From positions 248,001 to 312,000 of the forward strand of contig JADJCS010000020.1 in the NCBI GenBank assembly GCA_016703105.1: a DNA stretch of 64,000 nt, read 5' to 3'. The notes beneath the pieces are model-generated. The model ran no database searches. It was given only the letters and a program-made list of their open reading frames with translations, and was not told the DNA's origin. The DNA is from Flavobacteriales bacterium. GTDB taxonomy: Bacteria > Bacteroidota > Bacteroidia > Flavobacteriales_F > PHOS-HE28. Both the position numbers and the translations under genes were made by a program. Below, in pieces: positions 49,642 through 59,083 of the stretch (position 1 is its first letter; every line of letters starts with the position of its first letter).

Positions 49642-52149
49642 TCAGAGCTCTCCAAGATCGATGCCGATGGTGAAATGGAACTGTCCTTTGGCCATTTGCG
49701 GCTGGTCGGGAAGATCGTCGAACCGCCAACCATAATCCAGACCCATGGGACCGAACATGGGAAGGAAGAGCCGCAGGCCGATCCCCGCGGAGCGGTATAG
49801 CGAGAAGGGATCGAACTTGTCGAACTCGCTCCAGGTATTTCCCGCTTCCAGAAAGGTGAGGGCGAAGATGGTGGCCGATGGGTTCAACGAGATCGGGAAC
49901 CGCAGCTCGGTGGTGTATTTGTTGATCAAGAAGTTCCCCGTGCGCGGCGCCAGGGAGAGATCATCGTAGCCGCGCAATCCCACGATCTCCCGTCCGTCCA
50001 ACTGGAACCCGGTAAGGGCGCTCCCACCAAGGAAGAAGCGCTCGAAGGGACTGTTCCCCAGGTTCGCATTGTACCTGCCCAGGAAGCCGAACCCGGCGCG
50101 CGTCATCAAGACCAGATCATGTCCGCTCTTGGTGCGCGTGATGCGCGTGAACCACTGGGTGGAGAATTTCCACTTGTGGAACTCGGCCCATTGGTAGCGC
50201 GTTGCGGGTTCTTCCGAGGCCCAATCACGCCCGGGTTGGAACCACGAATAGGGCGGTGTGGCCTTCAAGCTCAGCGTTACGTCCGAACCACTCCGTGCGA
50301 AGAAGGGCGCGTCCACCGAGTTGCGTGAAATGGAGATCTGGTAGGAGAGCACATTGCTCTGTCCGTTGCTGAACGAGAAGAGCGAGGTCCAGTTGCGCAG
50401 GTCGTAGAGCTGGTAGTTGATGCTCTGGCGCAGCAAGAAGTAATCATCCGGCCACGGAAGGCGCTTGCCCAGGCCCACGGAACCACCGGTGATGAGCAAC
50501 GACTGCCGCTCCGGGTTGGCCACCTTGCCGTCATCGGTGTTGATGAACTTGTCCTTGCCGTTGGTCTGCACCGAATGGAACACGGACAAACTGAGCGAGT
50601 TCTGTTTGTGGCCACCCAGCCAGGGTTCCACGAAGCTCATGCTGTAGCTTTGGAAAAAGCGGCCGTTGGTCTGGGCGCGCAGGTTCAAGGTCTGGCCATC
50701 CCCTGCGGGGAGCGGCTGCCACGCGCTGGGCTTGGCGATATTGCGCATGGAGAAGTTGGTGAACGAGAGGCCCAAGGACAACACCAGACGGCCCGCACCC
50801 CAGCCGCCGCTCAGTTCCAACCGGTCGCTGGGTTTCTCTTCCACGGTGTACTCCAGGTCCACTGTTCCGGTACGCGCGTCCTGCACAGGGTTCACCCCCA
50901 ACTTCTCCGGATCGAAGTAGCCCAGGTTCGCCAGTTCGCGTTGGGTCCGGAGCACGTCGCTGCGATTGAACAGCTGGCCGGGTTTCGTGCGGATCTCCCG
51001 GCGGATCACATGCTCGTTGGTCTTCGTGTTCCCTTTGATGATCACGTTGCGGATCCGGTACTGTTTGCCCTCGCGGATGCGGATGTCCAGATCGATGCTG
51101 TCGCCCACGGCCACTTCCACCACTTCGGGGTAGAAGCTCAGGTAGCCATCGTCCATATAGAGCGAACTGATGTCGCGGCCGCTCTGGTTCATGTACATCC
51201 TGCTGTCGAGCGCGGTCTTGTTGTACACGTCCCCGCGTTTGATGTTCAGGATGTCCAGCAGTTCCCGGTCCGTGTGCTTGGTGTTGCCGGTGAAGTAGAT
51301 CTCCCGGAAATAGAACTTGTTGCCTTCCTCCACGTCTATCTCCACCATCAGCTTGCGGTCGTTCACGAAGTAGGTGGTGTCGCGCACGATGGTGGCGTTG
51401 CGGTACCCGGCCTCGTTGTATTCGTTGATCAGGTTCTCCTTGTCCACCCGATAGGTCTTGGCGATGAACTTGCTCGCCCCGAACGGGTTGTACCAGTTCT
51501 TGCGCCGGGTCTTCTTCAAGGACCGGCGCACTTTGGCATCGCTCAAGGCCTCGTTGCCGTTGATCCGCACGTCCTTGATCCGCACTTTCTTCCCTTTGCG
51601 CACATCGATCACCAGCAGCACGCTGTTCTCCATCAGCGTGTCGTTCGTCTGGGTGATCACCGCGTCGGCCTTCATGAAGCCCTTGTCCACATAGTACCGG
51701 CTGATGGTGCTGCGGGTGTTGCTCAACAGCGCTTCGTTCACCTGCTGCCCGCGCACCAGTTGCAGTTGCTCGCGCAGTTTGTCCGCGTCGCTCTTGGTGA
51801 TGCCTTCGAACTTGAACCGCGAGAGGCGCGGCTTCTCGGTCACGACGATGTTCAGGAAGATCGTACCGCCCCGTATCTCCGCGGCCTCCACCCGCACATC
51901 GCTGAATAGCTTCTGGTCCCAAATGTTCTTGATGGCATCGGCGATGCGTGGACCGGGCACCAGCACTTTCTCGCCCACCTTCAGGCCGCTGAAGAGCATC
52001 ACGGCGTTCACGTCCACCGTGGTGGTGCCGCTCACCGTCAACCCGCCGATCTCGTAGTCGCGCGCCAACGCGGGGTCCATCATGGGCTGCTGCGCCAGGG
52101 CGGAGAGGCCGGCCCCGAGGGCGATCAGAACGAGCGAAAGGACCTTCAT
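49642..52149 (-). CDS. bamA: Outer-membrane assembly protein BamA
   Basis: 835 residues from ATG 52149. Signal peptide MKVLSLVLIALGAGLSALAQ, five POTRA domains (~30-430; e.g. YEIGGLTVSGTTTVDVNAVM, VKIRDVRINGNEALSDAKVR-like blocks, YRIRNVIIKGNTKTNEHVIR) and a 16-strand barrel ending HFTIGIDLGEL. The barrel inserts outer-membrane proteins, including T9SS and TonB components encoded here. A VRGYDDLSL-like segment (GLRGYDDLSLAPRTGNF) is the conserved (V/I)RGF motif of loop L6. It follows uppS by 3 bases. Confidence 0.95.
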   Translation of the reverse strand: MKVLSLVLIALGAGLSALAQQPMMDPALARDYEIGGLTVSGTTTVDVNAVMLFSGLKVGEKVLVPGPRIADAIKNIWDQKLFSDVRVEAAEIRGGTIFLNIVVTEKPRLSRFKFEGITKSDADKLREQLQLVRGQQVNEALLSNTRSTISRYYVDKGFMKADAVITQTNDTLMENSVLLVIDVRKGKKVRIKDVRINGNEALSDAKVRRSLKKTRRKNWYNPFGASKFIAKTYRVDKENLINEYNEAGYRNATIVRDTTYFVNDRKLMVEIDVEEGNKFYFREIYFTGNTKHTDRELLDILNIKRGDVYNKTALDSRMYMNQSGRDISSLYMDDGYLSFYPEVVEVAVGDSIDLDIRIREGKQYRIRNVIIKGNTKTNEHVIRREIRTKPGQLFNRSDVLRTQRELANLGYFDPEKLGVNPVQDARTGTVDLEYTVEEKPSDRLELSGGWGAGRLVLSLGLSFTNFSMRNIAKPSAWQPLPAGDGQTLNLRAQTNGRFFQSYSMSFVEPWLGGHKQNSLSLSVFHSVQTNGKDKFINTDDGKVANPERQSLLITGGSVGLGKRLPWPDDYFLLRQSINYQLYDLRNWTSLFSFSNGQSNVLSYQISISRNSVDAPFFARSGSDVTLSLKATPPYSWFQPGRDWASEEPATRYQWAEFHKWKFSTQWFTRITRTKSGHDLVLMTRAGFGFLGRYNANLGNSPFERFFLGGSALTGFQLDGREIVGLRGYDDLSLAPRTGNFLINKYTTELRFPISLNPSATIFALTFLEAGNTWSEFDKFDPFSLYRSAGIGLRLFLPMFGPMGLDYGWRFDDLPDQPQMAKGQFHFTIGIDLGEL

Positions 52150-52152
52150 CAA

Positions 52153-52899
52153 CTAGCGCGGTGACACCTGTTCGCTGATGAGCCCGAAGCGCCGCTCGCG
52201 CTGCTGGTAGTCCAGTACCGCTTCAAAGAGGTCCTCCTTCCGGAAATCCGGCCAGAGCGCCGGGGTGAAAAAGAGCTCGGCATACGCGATCTGCCACAAG
52301 AGGTAGTTGCTTATGCGCTGCTCACCGCTGGTGCGGATCAGGAGTTCCGGGTCGGGCATGCCCGCTGTGCAGAGCCGGGCGGTCACCACGCCCTCATCGA
52401 TCCGTTCGGGGTCCAATTTTCCGTCCCGTGCTTCCTGGGCCAACTGTTTGGCCATACGTACCAACTCCCAGCGGGAACTGTAGCTCAGCGCCAGAGTGAG
52501 GGTGATGCGGTCGTTGTGCGCCGTGCTGGCGATGGCTTTCTGCAGAATGGCCGGGCAATCGCCGGGAAGGCTTTCCAGGTCGCCGATGGCATGCAGGCGC
52601 ACGCCGTTCTCGTTCAGGCTCTCCAGTTCGCTCATCAACGTACGCACCAGAAGGTCCATCAGGGCATCCACTTCGGCCTGCGGGCGGTTCCAGTTCTCGG
52701 TACTGAACGCGTAAAGCGTGAGATATTTTATCCCGATCTCCGTGGCGCCCACCAAGGTGTCACGTACGGCCTTCACCCCGCTGGTATGGCCCACCACGCG
52801 GTGCTCGCCCTGCCGTTCGGCCCAGCGGCCGTTACCGTCCATGATGATGGCGACATGTTTGGGCACACGTGCGGGATCGATCCGGTCGCGGAGTTCCAT
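52153..52899 (-). CDS. uppS: Undecaprenyl diphosphate synthase
   Basis: 248 residues from ATG 52899. All signature blocks are present: HVAIIMDGNGRWAERQG with the catalytic Asp, YLTLYAFSTENWNRP, and the C-terminal RTSGEQRISNYLLWQIAYAE followed by PALWPDF. It makes the C55 lipid carrier for peptidoglycan and surface sugars from FPP and IPP in the cytoplasm. It is positioned between porG and bamA, as in many Bacteroidota genomes. Confidence 0.96.
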   Translation of the reverse strand: MELRDRIDPARVPKHVAIIMDGNGRWAERQGEHRVVGHTSGVKAVRDTLVGATEIGIKYLTLYAFSTENWNRPQAEVDALMDLLVRTLMSELESLNENGVRLHAIGDLESLPGDCPAILQKAIASTAHNDRITLTLALSYSSRWELVRMAKQLAQEARDGKLDPERIDEGVVTARLCTAGMPDPELLIRTSGEQRISNYLLWQIAYAELFFTPALWPDFRKEDLFEAVLDYQQRERRFGLISEQVSPR

Positions 52900-52980
52900 G
52901 GAAGGCTCGTGAACTGCCCGCAAGGGGCGCTTCCTACCGGGTGGCGGTAAGAGGGCGCAAAGATGGCAGGATCCTCGGGA

Positions 52981-53808
52981 TCACCGCTTCATCCTGAAGT
53001 ACAGCTGGTCGCACTCGGTGAACTTGGTGAGCAGCACTGACAGGCTGAGCCCGGTGTACTGGTACCAATCCCGTGTTTGCGTGTCGCCGCGCGCCTGGCC
53101 GGTACGGTCCGTAACGGCGGCATCCAGGCTGGGGTCGCTCAGTTCGGCGGCCAGGGGGTTCAACTGCTCGGTATCCGCGTAGGTGCCGCTCACATCGTCC
53201 AGATAGTCCGTGAAGGTGCGGCGCAAGCCCCATTCCAATTGTAGGTCCACCCGCTTGCCCAAGGCGAACTTGAGGCCCGCCCCGAACGGGATACCCACTT
53301 GATCGACCTTGTAGAGGTTGCCCCCACCGTCTTCGCTCGTACCCCCTTGACCTTCAGTACCCAAAGGCTGCAGATCGTACCAGGTATTGTCCAACTGGGC
53401 CCGGGGATTCGCCCGGAAATAGCACAGGCCTGCGAAAACGAAGGGGGTCCAGGACTTCCCGTCCTTGCCTCCCGCGCGGTAGTGGAAGAAGTTGATCTCG
53501 CCTAACAGGGCCAGTTCGAAGATGTTGGCCCGGAAGCTCAGGTTCCGTAGCTGCTGGAGGCTATCCGGCGAATCGCTGTCGAAGGCCTCCAGGGTGCCGT
53601 AAAGTGCCTGGGCCCGAACGGCATAGCGGCTCCCGAAGTTGTAGCGGAACAGGAGCCCACCCATCGGTTTGGTGCGGGCCGGGTAGTGCTTGTAGGGGTT
53701 GATATCCCCGATGTAGTAGGTGACCCCGCCGGTGATGCCCAATTCACTCACCTGGGCCCGCAAGCCCTGGAGGGGAAGGAGGAGGACAACGAGGAGCGCG
53801 AGGCGCAT
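52981..53808 (-). CDS. porG: T9SS outer-membrane protein PorG (DUF6089)
   Basis: 275 residues from ATG 53808. Signal peptide MRLALLVVLLLPLQGLRA, then SELGITGGVTYYIGDINPYK, the typical PorG/DUF6089 opening (GxxxYxGDLNP), strand-rich barrel (FRYNFGSRYAVRAQALYGTL, VGIPFGAGLKFALGKRVDLQ LEW) and an end with YFRMKR. PorG is an outer-membrane component of the type IX secretion system. The family name and its place beside uppS-bamA agree. Its first 75 codons and promoter are duplicated at 56391-56671. Confidence 0.88.
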   Translation of the reverse strand: MRLALLVVLLLPLQGLRAQVSELGITGGVTYYIGDINPYKHYPARTKPMGGLLFRYNFGSRYAVRAQALYGTLEAFDSDSPDSLQQLRNLSFRANIFELALLGEINFFHYRAGGKDGKSWTPFVFAGLCYFRANPRAQLDNTWYDLQPLGTEGQGGTSEDGGGNLYKVDQVGIPFGAGLKFALGKRVDLQLEWGLRRTFTDYLDDVSGTYADTEQLNPLAAELSDPSLDAAVTDRTGQARGDTQTRDWYQYTGLSLSVLLTKFTECDQLYFRMKR

Positions 53809-53866
53809 GGGTTCCTGAACGCTGAGGAAAGCGGCGTGGTATACGCCGGAAGGGGGGCGAAGTTAG
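53586..53866. repeat. 281-bp direct repeat, copy A (porG 5' end)
   Basis: Matches 56391-56671 at 281 bases with about 7 substitutions and no gaps. It covers the first 74 codons of porG, its leader and the TAACTTCG box, and ends immediately past that box. It is the intact-gene copy. Confidence 0.95.
53858..53865 (-). promoter_or_regulatory. -7 box for porG
   Basis: TAACTTCG on the minus strand, 49 bases before the porG ATG; duplicated at 56663-56670. The rest of the 53867-54053 gap shows two AACGTGATC copies and nothing else clear. Confidence 0.45.
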
Positions 53867-54053
53867 GTTCCTTACAACCCTGAGCAGTTCGTGGTTTCGA
53901 TCCGGGCGAGCGTGCAAGGGCATTCCGCCGAACGTGATCACCCCAAACGTGATCGGTCGAATTTCGGGGAGGCTCCCGGTACTTGCTCGTTTGGGCTTCC
54001 AGGGGCGCTTGGGTTCATTCGGTTGGTTGAAGTTTGGGGACACCAACAGTGTT

Positions 54054-55472
54054 TCATTGGCGTTGCACCACCAACTGGCCTCGAGCCGCGTGCTGACCGT
54101 CCGCATTGGTTAGGACCAGCAGGTAATGACCCGGTGCGAGCGTGCCGAGTTCCACACGGCCAGTAAGGGGAATACTTTCCCTCCGCACCGACCGGCCCAA
54201 TGCATCATGAATACCCACATAGCGCGCATCACTGGGCCATGCACCCAGCATCACATGATCTCTGGCCGGGTTCGGGAACAAGGAAATATCCAATATGCCG
54301 GTCGGTTCTGCGACCCCCACAGCCAAGCCACAACTATCCAAATACGTACCGCCCTCCCATCGGCCGATCCGCGCAATGCTATCGCCACCGGCCACGGTGA
54401 AATTCCCACCGATGAACAAGCTATCGTGGAAGAGGCCGATCACATTGCTCGTGATATTGAAATAGTCCGGTGGCACCAGGCTGCACCATCGCTCACCGTC
54501 CCACTTGGCCAAGCCATCGCTGGGTACGCCGCCGATGACGTTGAAGGAACCTGCGATATAGAGCGTGTCGTTCCACCAAAGCATCTCGTTCACCGCATTG
54601 TTCACGCTGCCCGTGGTGCCACCTGCCAGTGGATACCAATTGCTACCATCGTAGGCCACCACTCCACTGCCGGGATTCGTCGCATCATCCAGCGTGGTGA
54701 ACGCGCCCGCGACGTAAAGCAGATCATTATGTACCTCCAACCGATACACCCAAGGGAAAGCGCCATGGAAGCCAGGAGGAACTGGTTCCCAGACCGTGCC
54801 GTTCCAACGGGAGATGCGATCACCGTATGGACCGATGAAATGCCCAGCGACATATAGCATGTCGTCGTACCAGGCCATATCGAATACCTGCGAGATCGGG
54901 TAATTCGGATTGAGATCGGGCATGGCATACACACTGTGCCACGTAGTGCCGTCCCAACGGGCCAAACCCAACGCCTCAAGAGTGTCGATGTGCGTGAAAT
55001 TCCCTGTGGCATACAGCCCGTCCGCATATCCCCTTACACTCAGGATGCTTTCGTCAGGCTGACCCCCTACGGGCTGCCACGATGAACCGTCCCATCGTGC
55101 GATCGAATGCACAGGTGTTGAACCCGAATGACTGAAAACCCCACAAGCGTAAAGCTCGCCGTTCCAAAATTCCAAGTCGGTAACCGGATTTCCCCCACCA
55201 AGTGTCAGAGGACTAGTACAATCCCAAACTCCGTTAAGAAGTCCGCAACCGAGTGGCTCAAATTCTGTCCCGTCCCATGCAACAATACGAGGACAACTCT
55301 GCCCCTCCACAAGGTTGAAACCGCCAGCAATGATCAGATGCTCTCCGTCCGGGTGTGCCTCAAGGCGCGTCAGTCCGCCTGCCCCTACGCCAAGGCCGAG
55401 TGGTGAAAACTCTGGCTGGCCGAACGCGAACGCGCACGACATCAATGCCAATAGGAAGGCAGCCGAACGCAT
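54054..55472 (-). CDS. T9SS surface protein with Kelch-like repeats
   Basis: 472 residues from ATG 55472 (MRSAAFLLALMSCAFAFG signal). Residues ~30-400 are about seven ~50-residue repeats of the kind LYVAGxFxxxDxxxxxGxxxWDGxxWxPL (e.g. LARWDGTTWHSVYAM, DLLYVAGAFTTLDDA), a beta-propeller-like arrangement. The C-terminus is a type A T9SS sorting domain: SLFPNPARDHVMLG, IHDALGRSVRRESI, APGHYLLVLTNADG. It probably lies on the surface. It is one of two cargo genes between the duplicated porG ends, 5 bases after the truncated gene. Confidence 0.85.
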   Translation of the reverse strand: MRSAAFLLALMSCAFAFGQPEFSPLGLGVGAGGLTRLEAHPDGEHLIIAGGFNLVEGQSCPRIVAWDGTEFEPLGCGLLNGVWDCTSPLTLGGGNPVTDLEFWNGELYACGVFSHSGSTPVHSIARWDGSSWQPVGGQPDESILSVRGYADGLYATGNFTHIDTLEALGLARWDGTTWHSVYAMPDLNPNYPISQVFDMAWYDDMLYVAGHFIGPYGDRISRWNGTVWEPVPPGFHGAFPWVYRLEVHNDLLYVAGAFTTLDDATNPGSGVVAYDGSNWYPLAGGTTGSVNNAVNEMLWWNDTLYIAGSFNVIGGVPSDGLAKWDGERWCSLVPPDYFNITSNVIGLFHDSLFIGGNFTVAGGDSIARIGRWEGGTYLDSCGLAVGVAEPTGILDISLFPNPARDHVMLGAWPSDARYVGIHDALGRSVRRESIPLTGRVELGTLAPGHYLLVLTNADGQHAARGQLVVQRQ

Positions 55473-55477
55473 TGAAA

Positions 55478-56390
55478 TCAATGCTGAACCAGCAGCCGGG
55501 TGGATGCGCGCGACTCCCCGCTCAAGCTTACAGCCGCTAACTGATAGAGCCCAGTTGCCAACCCTAACACAGAGAAATGCCGAATGCCGGGACGAGCTAC
55601 CAAAACAACGCGTCCCATGGCGTCGGTCACCACCACGTGCATATCGCTAGTGAAGGCCGAAAAAGACACTTGGCACACGTTAGTTGCCGGGTTCGGCCAA
55701 AGCACCATCTGATCTACAGCACCGCCGGCACCTTCATTAACACCAACTTCAAGTCCTACCAAGCTCATACGCGCCACAAAGGCGTCCGAAGGGTCGCCGA
55801 ACGGCGAACCGAAGGGTATGCTAAGTTCACAGTAGGAGGTTCCTGGGTAAGGACAGCGGTCGTCAAAGTCCCAACCTCCCGTGCTGCCGGCCCAATAGAC
55901 CGCTTCGCCCTCCACTATGGCGATGTTGTGGCCGTAGTCCGCGCCATAGCCTAACTTCTGTTCATCCTGAAGATCGTTCTCCGGCAGCCCGATGTGATCG
56001 AATCGCGAGCCGAAGGTGGTAGCCCAGAACCTGGAGTGCTCAACAAAGCAGGCGACGACGATGCTCGACTGCTTGTTGCCATCGGCTTGGTTGTAAGGCT
56101 GGTAGTAGAAAGGCGGTGCATCTTCCGTAGGGAAGGTGGCTGGTGTGAACTGATCGATCTGTGCCATCATGCCCAGCATGAAAAGGTTGCCTTCCTCATC
56201 GCAAGCAAGGTCGTACAGCTTTTCGGTGCCGAAGGGATGTACATTCGGATAGCGGTAAACTGCCCAATCCGCGCTCTCATCGCCTGCCCCGCCGAAGAAG
56301 GTTCCCCAAAGCATTTCGCCATTGGGCAATTGGAACTCCGCCAAGTAGTGGTCATAATAGTTGGCAACGTCCTCCACCCATGGGCTCAGC
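55478..56390 (-). pseudogene. T9SS cargo protein, 5'-truncated at repeat
   Basis: About 300 residues remain. The frame is open from the repeat edge: LSPWVEDVANYYD, then FQLPNGEMLWGTFFGGAGDE, an SBBP-type propeller repeat, and later SIVVACFVEHSRFWATTFGS. The end is a type A T9SS domain (LWPNPATNVCQVSF, TDAMGRVVLVARPG, ATGLYQLAAVS). There is no signal peptide: the reading frame runs straight into the edge of the 281-bp porG repeat at 56390/56391. It is therefore the tail of a larger secreted protein that lost its 5' end. Expression might still come from the duplicated porG promoter, but without export it is likely non-functional. Confidence 0.8.
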
Positions 56391-56613
56391 CCTCCAGGGT
56401 GCCGTAAAGTGCCTGGGCCCTAAGGGCATAGCGGCTGCCGAAGTTGTAGCGGAACAGGAGCCCACCCATCGGTTTGGTGCGGGCCGGGTAGTGCTTGTAG
56501 GGGTTGATATCCCCGATGTAGTAGGTGACCCCGCCCGTAATGCCCAATTCGCTCACCTGGGCCCGCAAGCCCTGGAGGGGAAGGAGGAGGACAACGAGGA
56601 GCGCGAGGCGCAT
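56386..56613 (-). pseudogene. porG 5' fragment
   Basis: 75 codons from ATG 56613, with only two residue-level differences from porG: same signal peptide and the ITGGVTYYIGDINPYK opening, ending ...QALYGTLEG then TGA where the repeat ends. It cannot form the barrel. It lies directly upstream of the truncated cargo gene. Confidence 0.9.
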
Positions 56614-56671
56614 GGGTTCCTGAACGCTGTGGAAAGCGGCGTGGTATACGCCGGAAGGGGGGCGAAGTTAG
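56391..56671. repeat. 281-bp direct repeat, copy B
   Basis: Second copy of the porG 5' end with its -7 box (TAACTTCG at 56663-56670, minus strand). Same length as copy A, ~97% identical. The 53867-56390 segment between the copies holds two T9SS cargo genes. Confidence 0.95.
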
Positions 56672-56754
56672 TTTCGGGCCTCGTCAGGAATTCGCATAGC
56701 TGATCTAGGGACTTACCCGGGTGGTTCAGAAAGTCCTCGGCGAAGTGAAGCCGC

Positions 56755-58326
56755 TCAAGGTTCGAAGGTGATGACCACCGGAAGCTGCTCACCTTGTTCG
56801 GTGGAGCACATCAACAAGACCCGCTGGCCATCGATGTTGAATAGGTCTTCAACTTTGGGGCTCACCAAGCCGTCTATTTTCCAAGCTGATGGGTCGGCGA
56901 TGAGTTCCCGTGCATGCCGGCCCGTCATTGCGTCGAACCGGTCCACCATCAGCACGCGCGGACCAGTCGTCGCCGCCTCGCCGACCACAGGCAGGTGCAT
57001 GTTCGCCATGCGGTCGAAGCGTATGAAGAGATGTTCTCCAGCGTAGTACATTGGGAGGAAGGTCCTTAGAGGGGAGAATTCATGCCGCTGCCGCTTCGGG
57101 ATGCAACCGGTCCATAGCACCCTTCCGGCAGCGTTCACCGCGCAGAGAAATAGGTCGTCCGTATTGCCGAACCAAAGTGCCTCTTGCTGACCACCGTTCT
57201 CTATCCAGCGCTGTTCGGCCACCAGCACATGCGATGTGTCACCGGCGAGCACATCCACGAAGGTCACCTGCTTGGTACTGTCCACCATGTGCGCGGCGCC
57301 GAACTTCACCTTGTGCTGTTCGGTGGGCAAGGGGCCGCGCAGCAATAGACTGTCCGGCATGGGCAGTCGTAGCGTACCGCTCGCTGTTTCCTTTCCCCCA
57401 GCACGTAACAACAGGAAGCCTTCTTCCGGGTGCCAGCGCTCCGCGGTGGTGTACCATGTGGCGAACACGATCGCACCGTCGTCCTGTTGGTATAGCAGGC
57501 CGGAAGTGATCTCGGCATCATCGGTGGCCGTAGCCAAGGTGGTCCATGCCGTGTCGCCAGGATAGGTGCGCATCAGCGCATAGCTGAACGGATCAACGGC
57601 TTTCTTCTTTTCCCTGTTGCGTTCGGGGCGGTGATCGCGCACCGCCCTGACCTCCGAGCCATCCTCGAGAAATGTGATCGCGATCGACCTGGTACCCGCA
57701 GGATCCTGAAGAAAGTGGAAGGGCGATTCCACGTGGTTGAGCGCCGTATCCAAGGTAAGCAAGGTGCGGTCACGCAGGCCGGCGCCCTGGGAGGAGTATG
57801 TGATGTGAAGAATCTGTTCGTTGTTGCTTGGAAGGAACCGGTACTTGCCAATTTTGTTGGACTTCCACGCGCCGGGGGGCATCCTGTAGCCGCTGAGCTT
57901 GCCATGCACCGATATGGATAACACGTCCTGTCCAGGTCGTCCGGTGCTCATATCCACAACGCGCGCGGCCAGACGTTCCTCTTGGGCTTCGCCGTCCCAC
58001 CATGAATAGAACATGAGCAGCCGATCGCCGAAGCGATCCAACATTTCGACGTGCGCGTCCTTCGGCAAATCCTGTCCGGAAAGTTCAGTGACCCCTTTCA
58101 AGGTGGACAGGTCCAGGCGCTGAGAGCGCCATGCTCCGTCTTCAATGGTCAAGCAGATCCGCTCGTGTTGGCCAAGGAAGCACCAACGCGGCGCGGCAAG
58201 TGCTTTCGGAAGTGGTATGTAGGGCTCGCCGACCTGGATGCGCACCTGCGCCTGCGTTGCAGAGCCGGTCTGTGCGACGCACGGCAATGCCACAAGCATG
58301 GCCAGGAAACATCGGAATGTTGTCAT
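56755..58326 (-). CDS. Exported hypothetical protein, 523 aa
   Basis: From ATG 58326. Signal peptide MTTFRCFLAMLVALPCVA, then QTGSATQAQVRIQVGEPYIP. The rest alternates strands and turns (GDRLLMFYSWWDGEAQEERL, LLTLDTALNHVESPFHFLQD, ITFVDVLAG-like), consistent with a large beta-propeller. There is no T9SS tail: the end is QLPVVITFEP. No family was recognised. It lies inside the segment that separates porG from nadK. A TAACTTCA box is 36 bases upstream (58363-58370). Confidence 0.7.
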   Translation of the reverse strand: MTTFRCFLAMLVALPCVAQTGSATQAQVRIQVGEPYIPLPKALAAPRWCFLGQHERICLTIEDGAWRSQRLDLSTLKGVTELSGQDLPKDAHVEMLDRFGDRLLMFYSWWDGEAQEERLAARVVDMSTGRPGQDVLSISVHGKLSGYRMPPGAWKSNKIGKYRFLPSNNEQILHITYSSQGAGLRDRTLLTLDTALNHVESPFHFLQDPAGTRSIAITFLEDGSEVRAVRDHRPERNREKKKAVDPFSYALMRTYPGDTAWTTLATATDDAEITSGLLYQQDDGAIVFATWYTTAERWHPEEGFLLLRAGGKETASGTLRLPMPDSLLLRGPLPTEQHKVKFGAAHMVDSTKQVTFVDVLAGDTSHVLVAEQRWIENGGQQEALWFGNTDDLFLCAVNAAGRVLWTGCIPKRQRHEFSPLRTFLPMYYAGEHLFIRFDRMANMHLPVVGEAATTGPRVLMVDRFDAMTGRHARELIADPSAWKIDGLVSPKVEDLFNIDGQRVLLMCSTEQGEQLPVVITFEP

Positions 58327-58393
58327 CGCGGAGCACGAAGATCATCACCCGCGCCAGATATATGAAGTTAGGTCTGAGCTACCCCTCGGGTAT

Positions 58394-59011
58394 TCAGCGG
58401 GCTGGGCCGGAGCGCCGATCCAGACCTTCGGAACGCTTGGGGCGGAACGTATAGCCAAGGTCTATACCTACCCATGGAAAGATCGGATGCTTGTTCTCCC
58501 CCGTTTCGTTCGTCAATTCGACCCATGCCGGGTCGAACTCTATCGCTTTTATGAACACCAACGGATATGCCCTAAGGAAGAATCTCCCTGGTTCCGCTTG
58601 GAAACGATACCCGACCGGTTTGAGGGTCACATATGCCGCCCGAGAGATGATGGTCGGATCACCCGACTGGGCGTACCAGCCGCTAGCCAATGTTACACCG
58701 GCACCTAGTTCGATATGATGCTTTCGGCCAGGGAACCAGTTCCATTGGATCGGTATGGAATACTTCGGTGCGACTGGACCACCACTTTCACCGACGTCGG
58801 GTAAGTACGAACCTCCGACGCTCCAGGACATCATCGAACGTCCGGTTCGCCAACGCCTGTCGTAGTTGAGGGAATAGAAGGCTGAATTGCCAAGGGCCGA
58901 AGCGAATACCGTATGACGGCCATAGGCTGCTGTATCCACCGGACGCTGGCTGAAGGCCCCCGTCCAAGTGATAACGAATGATCCCAGGGCGCAGATATGA
59001 CCTCGGATCAT
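58394..59011 (-). CDS. Exported barrel-like protein with NadK-like tail
   Basis: 205 residues from ATG 59011, which gives the best signal peptide (MIRGHICALGSFVITWTGAF). Upstream in-frame ATGs exist. The body is strand-rich (NSAFYSLNYDRRWRTGRSMM, HHIELGAGVTLASGWYAQSG, WVGIDLGYTFRPKR), like small Bacteroidota outer-membrane proteins. After the expected aromatic end, a tail SEGLDRRSGPAR follows; the adjacent NadK ends GLDARSGPAR. It stops are 72 bases apart from the nadK end in orientation, both on the minus strand. Function unknown. Confidence 0.65.
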   Translation of the reverse strand: MIRGHICALGSFVITWTGAFSQRPVDTAAYGRHTVFASALGNSAFYSLNYDRRWRTGRSMMSWSVGGSYLPDVGESGGPVAPKYSIPIQWNWFPGRKHHIELGAGVTLASGWYAQSGDPTIISRAAYVTLKPVGYRFQAEPGRFFLRAYPLVFIKAIEFDPAWVELTNETGENKHPIFPWVGIDLGYTFRPKRSEGLDRRSGPAR

Positions 59012-59083
59012 CGCTCGCGCAAACCAGACGGATCCTTGCGTTGACATCAGATCATCGAATCGAGCACTTGGCCGTGGCACTTT

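Noticed and set aside
50575..51909. 444-codon plus-strand frame opposite bamA
   Set aside because: An antisense shadow; BamA on the other strand is complete and conserved.
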